Source of the DNA: CAMAXB01 sp041746615
Lineage (GTDB): Bacteria > Verrucomicrobiota > Verrucomicrobiia > Opitutales > Opitutaceae
DNA: 10,192 bases
Direction of reading: 5' to 3'
Assembly: GCA_041746615.1 (NCBI GenBank)
Contig: JBGTGS010000281.1
Coordinates: forward strand, 1-10,192
The translations under genes and the position numbers were made by a program. Below, one piece after another: positions 1-5,415 of this stretch. Positions within the stretch are counted from its first letter, which is position 1. Each line of letters begins with the position of its first letter. Below the pieces are notes generated by a model that ran no database searches, was not told the origin of the DNA, and saw only the letters and a program-made list of their open reading frames with translations.

Positions 1-794
1 GGCACGCCAAAGAACACCCCGGTGGCGTCCAGGCCGACTCCGGCATCCACCAGCAGGGGCCCGGCCAGGGCACCCATCGCCTCGAAGCCCGCCCCGGCAG
101 TGAGCGCAAAGCCCAAGCCCAACCAGGTCGTCCGGGTGCGAACGGCGGCCAGCAGCGTACGTGCAAACATCGACCACGATGACCTCCCCACTGCGGCGGG
201 CCGGGATTCGTTCAGCGCGGAGTTCCAGAGAAAGATAACCGTGATCCAGATGGCCAGCAGCAGGGCCAGCAGCACCGCCTGCCAACCGAAATGATTAGCC
301 AGCAAAATGGCACCGCCACCGAACAGTCCCCGTCCAAGCAGCATGCCGGCCTGCATGGCTCCATTGAGCCAGCCGCGCTGGGCCGGGGCCACTGTGGTCA
401 CGGCCAGGGCATCAATCGCCACATCCTGAGTCGCGGCAAAAAAGGCATGGGCCAGCAACAGGACAATCCAAACCGTGAGGTGTTGCATCGGATCCAGCCA
501 AAGCAGCGGCACCAAACATGCCCCCATCGCGAGCTGGGCCGAAATCGCCCAGTGCCGGAAACCCCAGCGCTCGCTGCGCAGCGCATCGACGAGGGGTGCC
601 CAGAGAAATTTCCCAACCCAGGGCAGCACCAGCAGCGCGGTGATCATGGTGATGCGCTCCACCGCCACGCCCTCGGCGCGGAGCAGCGTGGGCAGCGCCC
701 ACCAGATGAAGCCAATCGGAGCACCCTCGCTGAAATACAGCAGGGCGAAAATCCAGACCGGTCGGCGAACGGTACCTGCGGCCGGGGAAACCAT
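1..794 (-). CDS. AmpG-like MFS permease (PAT family), 3' end beyond the left edge
   Basis: The minus strand is open from an ATG at 794 to the window edge, giving 264 codons of a polytopic membrane protein that begins MVSPAAGTVRRPVWIFALLY. Hydrophobic helices lie near residues 13-37, 48-68, 83-100, 106-128, 145-166, 171-190 and 224-250. Motifs typical of AmpG and related PAT-family permeases are visible: VGKFLWAPLVD at about 60-70 and ATQDVAIDAL at 121-130. AmpG imports anhydromuropeptides across the inner membrane for peptidoglycan recycling; that substrate is inferred from family resemblance, and PAT members can carry other solutes. I chose ATG 794 because AAAGG and GGTGGGG lie just upstream; an in-frame GTG at 809 is the alternative, and the frame closes at a TGA at 879-881. 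Full-length relatives have 400 or more residues, so roughly the last third is missing. It is co-directional with the barrel gene upstream but separated by 263 bp and a hairpin, so probably transcribed on its own. Confidence 0.85.
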   Translation of the reverse strand, partial: MVSPAAGTVRRPVWIFALLYFSEGAPIGFIWWALPTLLRAEGVAVERITMITALLVLPWVGKFLWAPLVDALRSERWGFRHWAISAQLAMGACLVPLLWLDPMQHLTVWIVLLLAHAFFAATQDVAIDALAVTTVAPAQRGWLNGAMQAGMLLGRGLFGGGAILLANHFGWQAVLLALLLAIWITVIFLWNSALNESRPAAVGRSSWSMFARTLLAAVRTRTTWLGLGFALTAGAGFEAMGALAGPLLVDAGVGLDATGVFFGV

Positions 795-862
795 GCCCCA
801 CCCTTTCACAACGATACGCGGTTGAAAAGCCCCCAAGCCCGGATGCCTTCGCCGCCCTCTGG

Positions 863-878
863 TTGAACTTGGGTTCAA
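863..878. promoter_or_regulatory. Perfect 6-bp inverted repeat upstream of the permease gene
   Basis: TTGAAC and GTTCAA flank a TTGG spacer, 69-84 bp before the chosen permease start. The position fits an operator or a leader hairpin. No other copy was noticed in the window, so a regulatory role is only a possibility. Confidence 0.25.
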
Positions 879-992
879 TCATCGTAAAAGGATCGATCCG
901 AGTGCCCGCGATTCCACGCAAATGCCCCACCCTCCGGTTCATTCATATGAAATCGCGTCGATTAGTGGCTGACCCTCTGGAGTAAATGGAAA

Positions 993-1018
993 CGCCCGCC
1001 CCGTTTCCGGGGCGGGCG
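993..1018 (-). terminator. GC-rich hairpin, probable terminator of the barrel gene
   Basis: Positions 993-1003 and 1008-1018 form a perfect 11-bp stem (CGCCCGCCCCG with its complement) closed by a TTTC tetraloop. It begins 40 nt after the stop codon of the minus-strand barrel gene. The minus-strand tail reads TTTCCATTTAC rather than a pure U-run, so this is an imperfect intrinsic terminator; it could also act mainly to stabilise the 3' end. Confidence 0.6.
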
Positions 1019-1057
1019 GATTATGACGTCGATTATGGTTATTTAGATCGGTGGGCT

Positions 1058-1690
1058 TTACCTGCCGAAAGGAAGGGCCAAACCAACCGAAAATGAATTG
1101 TTTCGATTGTCCGCGCGGGAAGCGCGGGCAATCATGCTTACGTTCCCGGAGAGCGCTACTTGGGATGTCAGTCCGCCCTCAAAAGTGTCGCCGACCCGAC
1201 GGCGAAAACCGTCTGTGTAACGGACATAAGGTGTCATCGAAAGATGGCGTCCCACGGGCATCTCCACACCGGCCTCGGTGCGATAGTGCCATTCCCGTTG
1301 ATTGGGGCCCGGGATGTAGGCTAGCGAACGACCGACCCCGCCGCGGATGTAAGGCTGGGCACCCTGGCGCTTGAAGATGTACGTGCCATGGGTGAACAGC
1401 TCGTGTGTCTGCATCTTACCGACGGCCGGACGAATCCGGGCGTACGCATAAGAATAATCCGCCGAGATATCGACGCTTTCGGTGACTGGATGATTGAGCG
1501 AAAGGCTGGTTCCCTTTCCGCCCCGATAAGCAGCGCTCTGGATATCGATGTAATCGAACGATGCGCCCAGGTAGGACGTACCCAGGAGGCCGGAAGGTCC
1601 GTACCGGTCAATCCTTGAGGCTGCATGAGCCGGGCCCGAAAGGCCGGCCAGGATGAGGGCACCGGTGATGAGGTGGTTGATTCGTTTCAT
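1058..1690 (-). CDS. Secreted outer-membrane beta-barrel protein (OmpA/OmpW-like small porin fold)
   Basis: The product has 210 residues from ATG 1690. The first 23 residues (MKRINHLITGALILAGLSGP then AHA) form a classical Sec signal peptide, with predicted cleavage after AHA at residue 23. The mature chain is rich in alternating polar and aromatic segments typical of beta-strands, such as SYLGASFDYIDI, SVDISADYSYAYARI, HELFTHGTYIF, QPYIRGGVGRSLAYI and SMTPYVRYTDG. The strand count suits an 8-stranded barrel. It ends SVGLALPFGR, so the phenylalanine sits just before the terminus instead of last. The frame runs upstream to 1780, but the extra 30 residues would precede the signal peptide, so I reject the longer start. 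There is no strong ribosome-binding site. It lies divergent to the sensor kinase at 1895, which makes it a candidate target of that system. No specific substrate can be assigned, and the precise barrel family is uncertain. Confidence 0.75.
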   Translation of the reverse strand: MKRINHLITGALILAGLSGPAHAASRIDRYGPSGLLGTSYLGASFDYIDIQSAAYRGGKGTSLSLNHPVTESVDISADYSYAYARIRPAVGKMQTHELFTHGTYIFKRQGAQPYIRGGVGRSLAYIPGPNQREWHYRTEAGVEMPVGRHLSMTPYVRYTDGFRRRVGDTFEGGLTSQVALSGNVSMIARASRADNRNNSFSVGLALPFGR

Positions 1691-1735
1691 ACGCGATTTG
1701 CTTTTGTGTAGTTTGATTTGTAACCCTTGGTCGAC

Positions 1736-1760
1736 CCGGCGATAAGCCGGACAAACCGGC
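1736..1760. repeat. Short GCCGG/CCGGC palindromes upstream of the barrel gene
   Basis: CCGGC at 1736-1740 pairs with GCCGG at 1746-1750 around a GATAA loop, and a third half-site CCGGC follows at 1756-1760. It lies 46-70 bp upstream of the barrel start, where an operator or a 5' leader hairpin would fit. Half-sites this short and GC-rich could arise by chance. Confidence 0.3.
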
Positions 1761-1794
1761 GCAGAGATTACCCGATGCAATCCTTCCTGTATGC

Positions 1795-1833
1795 AGGGCG
1801 CGGTCGAAATCGCGTGTAGGTTCGCGCCCTACA
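1795..1833. repeat. Compound palindrome resembling a REP-type intergenic element
   Basis: AGGGCGCG at 1795-1802 is an exact inverted copy of CGCGCCCT at 1823-1830. Nested inside or overlapping are CGCG at 1799-1802 with CGCG at 1811-1814, and TGTAGG at 1815-1820 with CCTACA at 1828-1833. The alternatives are mutually exclusive as hairpins. The layout and the GTAGG-type core recall REP-like extragenic palindromes that are dispersed in many GC-rich genomes. It sits between two divergent genes, where it might also influence promoter geometry. Copy number elsewhere in the genome is unknown. Confidence 0.4.
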
Positions 1834-1894
1834 AGGCGGCGCGAAGGAATGAATTGCCCACCGGCCAGATCCTTACTTCGCTGATTTGGTGCGC

Positions 1895-2989
1895 ATGTTA
1901 TCCGAGTACCTGCACCGGCTGAAGCAGGTCCCCTCAGCCTCCACGCCCGGCTCGCGAGCGAGCCGCCTCGTTTCCGGCCTCGTTTGCTGGGGACTGGTCC
2001 TGTTGGTGGCAACGATCGACTGGCTCGCCGGACCGCAGGCTTCTTTCTCCCTCTTCTATTTGATCGCCGTAGCGCTCGCGGTGATCTGGCTCAATGGTCT
2101 CGTCGGCGTGCTGGTGGCCTTTGGCAGTGCCGCGGTCCGCCTGGCCGGAGATTTTCTAACCTTGGGGGAAGTAGCTGAACCCGCCTGGATTTGGTGGAAC
2201 ACAAGCGTGGGTTTGCTGGTTCACCTCAGCGTGGTGTGGATTCTCAGTTCCCACTTGATGCTACATCGCCAGTTGGAGGAGCGGGTCAGCGAACGCACCC
2301 GGGCCTGGCGTGACGCCGTGGAGGCCCGCCAGCGGATTGAACGGGAATTGCGGGAGGCGGGCTCCCGGGAGCGGGCCGCAATGGGACGCGAACTCCACGA
2401 CGAACTCTGCCAACATCTGGTCGGCTCGGCCCTGGCCACCAAAGTCCTGGGCGAACGCATCAAGGCGCTCGACCGGTCTGCGGCAAACGACGCTCTGAAG
2501 ATTGTCGGACTGTTGGAAGAGGCGATCGCAAAAACCCGGGATATGGCCCGCGGGTTGATTCTCGCGGGAATCAAGCCGGCGGACCTGGGTCCAGAACTTG
2601 CGGAACTCGCCGCCCAGTACACCCGCAACGGCTCGGTCTGTCAGTTCAGACAGGATGCAACGCCGGTGATTCCGGATGAAGCAACCGCAGCCCAGCTTTT
2701 TCGCATCGCCCAGGAAGCAGTGCGCAACGCCTTCCGGCACGGCGATCCCAGCAGGGTAAATATCATTCTGGGCGAGGATGCCCGAGCCCTTAAGTTGATC
2801 GTGGAGGATGATGGCCGGGGCCTCCCCCCTCCTGAAGCGCGGGGCCCGGGAATGGGCCTGCGGATCATTGCCCATCGTGCGGCCGTGATCGGGGCCGAAT
2901 TGGAAATCACCTCCGCAAAAGACGCCGGAACCCGGATCACTTGCACCGTGAAAGCCCAGAGACTTTCAACCCCTCCCCCTCCGCCATGA
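1895..2989 (+). CDS. Membrane sensor histidine kinase, NarX/DegS-like HisKA_3 type
   Basis: From ATG 1895 the product has 364 residues. Hydrophobic segments near residues 24-45, 50-66, 67-84 and 97-119 predict four membrane helices with almost no periplasmic loop, so it probably senses through the membrane or from the cytoplasm. A charged coiled-coil linker (about 123-160) leads to the HisKA_3 dimerisation domain with the phospho-acceptor His168 in RELHDELCQ. A HATPase_c domain follows, with an N-box EAVRNAFRHG (Asn278), a G1 box DDGRG (305-309) and a G2 box GMGL (319-322). All catalytic motifs look intact. Start choice is uncertain: TTG 1886, GTG 1889 and ATG 1895 are consecutive in-frame options and none has a clear ribosome-binding site. 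Its stop overlaps the start of the response regulator by 4 nt (ATGA), which indicates translational coupling and a cognate pair. The signal sensed cannot be read from the sequence. Confidence 0.9.
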   Translation: MLSEYLHRLKQVPSASTPGSRASRLVSGLVCWGLVLLVATIDWLAGPQASFSLFYLIAVALAVIWLNGLVGVLVAFGSAAVRLAGDFLTLGEVAEPAWIWWNTSVGLLVHLSVVWILSSHLMLHRQLEERVSERTRAWRDAVEARQRIERELREAGSRERAAMGRELHDELCQHLVGSALATKVLGERIKALDRSAANDALKIVGLLEEAIAKTRDMARGLILAGIKPADLGPELAELAAQYTRNGSVCQFRQDATPVIPDEATAAQLFRIAQEAVRNAFRHGDPSRVNIILGEDARALKLIVEDDGRGLPPPEARGPGMGLRIIAHRAAVIGAELEITSAKDAGTRITCTVKAQRLSTPPPPP

Positions 2990-3642
2990 ATCAAACCATC
3001 CGCATCTTCATCGTGGACGATCATCCCCTCGTGCGGGAATGGCTGGGGAATCTCCTACGTCTGCAAGACGATCTGATCATCACGGGCGAGGCCGGCGAAT
3101 CAGCCGCCGCCCTGCAGGCGATGCAGGCGAATCCACCCAACGTCGCTGTGGTTGACCTGACGCTTCAGCGCGGTTCCGGCCTTCAGCTGATCAAAGACCT
3201 CGGTGATCACCTGCCCGAAACCCGGGTGGTGGTTCTATCCATGCATGAGGGCGTTCGCGATGTCGAGCGGGCCCTGCGGGCCGGCGCTCGTGGTTATGTT
3301 ATGAAACGCGAGTCGACCGGTCAAATTGTCAGCGCCATCCGACAAGTCCATGCCGGCAAGATCTATGCCGATGCCTCATTACTGGCCAATCTCGCCGAGC
3401 GCATGGTCGGTCGTCCCCAGGCCAGGGAGGGGGCACAGTTGGACATCCTGAGCGATCGTGAACTGGACGTATTCCGACGATTGGGAGCGGGTCATCCCAC
3501 CCGAAAGATCGCAGAGGACCTGCACGTCAGCCCCAAGACAGTCCAAACCTATTGTGCGCGGATCAAGGACAAGCTGGGCCTGGCAAGCCTGACCGAGCTG
3601 TTGCGCGCCGCGGTGCGGTGGTCCGACCACCCGCAGCTGTAA
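2986..3642 (+). CDS. NarL/FixJ-family response regulator
   Basis: The product has 218 residues. The receiver domain (about 5-120) has the acidic pair Asp11/Asp12, the predicted phospho-acceptor Asp57 in VAVVDLTL, Ser85 at the switch position and the conserved Lys107. The C-terminal LuxR/GerE-type helix-turn-helix (about 155-212) includes LSDRELDVFRRLGAGHPTRK and the recognition region VSPKTVQTYCARIKDKLGL. It should bind DNA when phosphorylated by the kinase encoded immediately upstream. The start at ATG 2986 overlaps the kinase stop by 4 nt and aligns with the beginning of the receiver fold; an upstream in-frame start at 2941 would lie inside the kinase gene and add 15 non-conserved residues. 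A plausible target is the divergent barrel gene, but no binding site was demonstrated. A hairpin spans its stop codon. Confidence 0.93.
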   Translation: MNQTIRIFIVDDHPLVREWLGNLLRLQDDLIITGEAGESAAALQAMQANPPNVAVVDLTLQRGSGLQLIKDLGDHLPETRVVVLSMHEGVRDVERALRAGARGYVMKRESTGQIVSAIRQVHAGKIYADASLLANLAERMVGRPQAREGAQLDILSDRELDVFRRLGAGHPTRKIAEDLHVSPKTVQTYCARIKDKLGLASLTELLRAAVRWSDHPQL

Positions 3643-3650
3643 CTGCGGGT
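3629..3650 (+). terminator. Hairpin overlapping the response-regulator stop codon
   Basis: ACCCGCAG at 3629-3636 and CTGCGGGT at 3643-3650 form a perfect 8-bp stem. The six-base loop CTGTAA contains the TAA stop. No U-tract follows, so it may be a weak or factor-assisted terminator or a 3'-end stabiliser. It lies at the convergent junction with the fic gene. Confidence 0.4.
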
Positions 3651-3730
3651 AGAGCGGCATCTCCCGGCGCGCCCCGGCACCCCAGTCAAGGCAGTCCGTC
3701 CAGAGGACTTGGTTGAATCCGCTTATAATG

Positions 3731-5200
3731 CTACTGTTTCGGTCGCGGAAGTCCTGCCTTCATGATCAAGCGCGCCTCTTCTGATTCGCGAAACGCGTTT
3801 CGCCGCTCAAGCTCGCGCACGCACGCGTCAAAATCCGCGTAGTCCAAGCTGGCGGTGAATTCCTGCGCCTTGGCCATAACGCGGATAAACGGCTCGGTGA
3901 GTGCGTTGTTCGTGAGGCCCTTCAAAGCGAGGACATAGTCGTCGCGCAGGACGGTGGGGACGATGATGCGGCTGAGGCCGGCGTGGGTGAGTTCGGCGTT
4001 CAGGAAAATGCGGGCGACGCGTCCATTGCCATCCTTGAAGGGATGCACCTCGGCCACGAGGAACATGAAGTACAGGGCGCGGGCGAATCCTTCCCCAAGC
4101 GACCGGGAGAGGTCGAAGCCCTGCTTGAGCGTGCCCCGCACCAACTCGGGCGCGACGAAGTGCGTGGAACCGGCGCGGTTCGGCATTTCCTTGAATTGGC
4201 CGGGTCTTTCCTCCGGCCGGGCGGACATCAGCACCATGTGGCGGCGCAACAGGAGTGCGATGAGGTCATCGTAGGAATCCGGGACGCGACCAGCTTCGGC
4301 GTGGTCCTCGATCAGCTCGAAAGTACCGACAACGTCATGCGCATCCTTCGGGCGTGCTTCTGGAATCTTCTGCTGAAAGACGATTTCACGGGCTTCCTCG
4401 ATCTCGAATTCGGTGCCCTCGATGTAATTGGAGAAATAGGCTTCAAAAAAGGCGCGGTGGCGCCAGCCATCGATGGACAACGCGGGTTCCGCCAGCCGGG
4501 GCAGCACCTCGGCGTTGAGCGCGCCGGCCAGCTTGGTGAAAAGCTCGATGCGGTCGGGATCATAGGGCGTTTGCACGGCGCGGGCGCGCGAGACGGAGGT
4601 GCCGAGCGACCTCGCATCACCCGTCCCGAGGATGGCGGAGAAGAGTTTGTTCAGCGCCGTGAATTCGACGGGCATGTCGAGAACCTTGGCCATGGCTCGG
4701 GCTTCCTCGCGGAGCCGGTTCAATTCGGCTTCGCCGTGCAGGCGGCAGATTTTTTCCAGGATCTCCTCAATCGCGATCTTGGGGAGGCATTTGCCTTTGG
4801 CCCCCCGGCTGGGCTGCATGTTCTCCAACAGCGCACGGGGGCGGGAGGAAAGCCGGAGTTTGCCAAGATGGGGGCGGTCGCTCTCCAGAGGCTTGGGACC
4901 GGCGAGGAAATGCACCGTGACGCCCGGCCATGATACTTTCTTGGTATAAAGATAAGTGAGATAGATGTCCGGGCCGGCGAGGCTACCACCTTCAAGAGCC
5001 GACCGGTGGCTGATCAGGGCGTCGGGATAGAGTTGGCCGAGAATGAGAGCGAGATTGCGGCGAACGATTTGCGCCGGCTCGTCTTTCAGATTGGAGGTGT
5101 AGACGCGGGGCCGTAGAACCCGAAGTCCACCTGCTTTGACGCGTCGGGAAATTCGACGAGACTCTTGGGCATCGGAAGAGGCAAAGACGATTTCGCTCAT
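3731..5200 (-). CDS. Fic-family AMPylase with N-terminal AbiEi-like winged-helix domain
   Basis: The product has 489 residues. Residues 1-45 (ASSDAQESRRISRRVKAGGL, then VLRPRVYTS) look like the winged helix of AbiEi-type antitoxins, and about 46-140 (LISHRSALEGG, PDIYLTYLY, GVTVHFLAG, SSRPRALLENM) resembles the rest of that family. From about 205 a Fic_N/Fic module follows. Fic enzymes usually transfer AMP from ATP to target-protein hydroxyls. The core HPFKDGNGRVAR (386-397) is complete, including catalytic His386 and the phosphate-binding arginines. SNYIEG at 257-262 matches the (S/T)xxxE(G/N) inhibitory motif, placed N-terminal to the core as in class II Fic proteins, with Glu261 the expected inhibitory residue. 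No separate antitoxin gene is adjacent. ATG 5200 is the only plausible start: the frame upstream has no ATG, GTG or TTG before a stop at 5267-5269. The upstream region carries three direct repeats, suggesting autoregulation by the winged helix. The Fic call is secure; the AbiEi assignment is by pattern recognition and less certain. Confidence 0.9.
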   Translation of the reverse strand: MSEIVFASSDAQESRRISRRVKAGGLRVLRPRVYTSNLKDEPAQIVRRNLALILGQLYPDALISHRSALEGGSLAGPDIYLTYLYTKKVSWPGVTVHFLAGPKPLESDRPHLGKLRLSSRPRALLENMQPSRGAKGKCLPKIAIEEILEKICRLHGEAELNRLREEARAMAKVLDMPVEFTALNKLFSAILGTGDARSLGTSVSRARAVQTPYDPDRIELFTKLAGALNAEVLPRLAEPALSIDGWRHRAFFEAYFSNYIEGTEFEIEEAREIVFQQKIPEARPKDAHDVVGTFELIEDHAEAGRVPDSYDDLIALLLRRHMVLMSARPEERPGQFKEMPNRAGSTHFVAPELVRGTLKQGFDLSRSLGEGFARALYFMFLVAEVHPFKDGNGRVARIFLNAELTHAGLSRIIVPTVLRDDYVLALKGLTNNALTEPFIRVMAKAQEFTASLDYADFDACVRELERRNAFRESEEARLIMKAGLPRPKQ

Positions 5201-5210
5201 AGGACAGGCT

Positions 5211-5225
5211 GTTAAATATTTTCCA
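5211..5225 (-). repeat. Direct repeat 1 of 3 upstream of fic (putative operator)
   Basis: On the minus strand this reads TGGAAAATATTTAAC. It lies 11-25 bp before the fic ATG, probably in the untranslated leader. It differs from repeat 3 at one position and from repeat 2 at two. The start-to-start distance to repeat 2 is 41 bp. Confidence 0.6.
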
Positions 5226-5251
5226 CCAACGAAGGAGAAACCCTCGATAAT

Positions 5252-5266
5252 GGTAAGTATTTTCCA
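5252..5266 (-). repeat. Direct repeat 2 of 3 upstream of fic (putative operator)
   Basis: On the minus strand this reads TGGAAAATACTTACC. All three copies share 12 of 15 positions (consensus TGGAAAATAYTTRMC). It would fall near or just after the transcription start predicted from the TATAAT hexamer at 5277-5282. The distance to repeat 3 is 31 bp. Confidence 0.6.
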
Positions 5267-5276
5267 TCAAATGATG

Positions 5277-5282
5277 ATTATA
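5277..5282 (-). promoter_or_regulatory. Candidate -10 hexamer (TATAAT) for fic
   Basis: A perfect TATAAT on the minus strand lies between repeats 2 and 3. A 17-bp spacer would place the -35 at 5300-5305 (GCTTAT), a poor match, so the promoter may depend on an activator or be read by a different sigma factor. An alternative pairs TTGACT at 5282-5287 as the -35 with GAAAAT at 5259-5264 as the -10; in that case repeats 2 and 3 would cover both elements. Under either reading the repeats overlap the promoter. Confidence 0.4.
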
Positions 5283-5297
5283 GTCAAATATTTTCCA
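5283..5297 (-). repeat. Direct repeat 3 of 3 upstream of fic (putative operator)
   Basis: On the minus strand this reads TGGAAAATATTTGAC. It lies immediately upstream of the TATAAT candidate, in its spacer, a position where a bound protein would block RNA polymerase. Confidence 0.6.
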
Positions 5298-5299
5298 TT

Positions 5300-5318
5300 A
5301 TAAGCACTTAGCGCTTAT
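5300..5318. repeat. Inverted repeat ATAAGC/GCTTAT at the fic promoter edge
   Basis: ATAAGC at 5300-5305 and GCTTAT at 5313-5318 flank the 7-nt spacer ACTTAGC. It lies at the -35 position predicted for the TATAAT hexamer and next to direct repeat 3. It may be a second operator type or chance in an AT-rich stretch. Confidence 0.3.
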
Positions 5319-5375
5319 GAGCTCTCGGATTTACCTCGCTGGGTTCATCCATCTGGATTCGTAGCGATTCGTAGT

Positions 5376-5390
5376 TAAACGGATCGTTTA
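5376..5390 (-). terminator. Weak hairpin after the cytochrome gene
   Basis: TAAACG at 5376-5381 and CGTTTA at 5385-5390 flank a three-base loop, 26 nt downstream of the minus-strand stop at 5416. The stem is short and AT-rich and no clear U-tract follows on the minus strand, so termination here is doubtful. A tandem 10-bp repeat with GATTCGTAG at 5356-5364 and 5366-5374 lies just beyond. Confidence 0.2.
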
Positions 5391-5415
5391 TCGCTCAATG
5401 CAACCCGCCGTCCCT

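Larger units (their letters stand above)
795..1057. other. Intergenic region between barrel gene and permease gene
   Basis: This 263-bp stretch has no credible gene. It should hold the promoter of the minus-strand permease and the terminator of the barrel gene. Visible structures are the GC-rich hairpin at 993-1018, the inverted repeat at 863-878 and a 10-bp palindrome TTCATATGAA at 942-951. I could not identify a convincing -35/-10 pair. Reading frames crossing it from the left are shadows of the permease frame. Confidence 0.5.

Noticed and set aside
412..942. 176-codon minus-strand frame beginning upstream of the permease
   Set aside because: It runs in a different frame from the hydrophobic permease and gives an Arg/Gly/His-rich product without membrane segments or motifs.
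3693..3709. Small hairpin AGTCC/GGACT as a fic terminator
   Set aside because: The 5-bp stem with a 7-nt loop and no U-run is too weak to call.
3983..4933. 316-codon open frame on the plus strand
   Set aside because: It is the antisense shadow of the fic gene, whose minus-strand product has a complete Fic motif.
5356..5374. Tandem 10-bp repeat (GATTCGTAG twice) as an attachment site or CRISPR remnant
   Set aside because: There are only two short copies, with no spacer structure, integrase or cas gene nearby.
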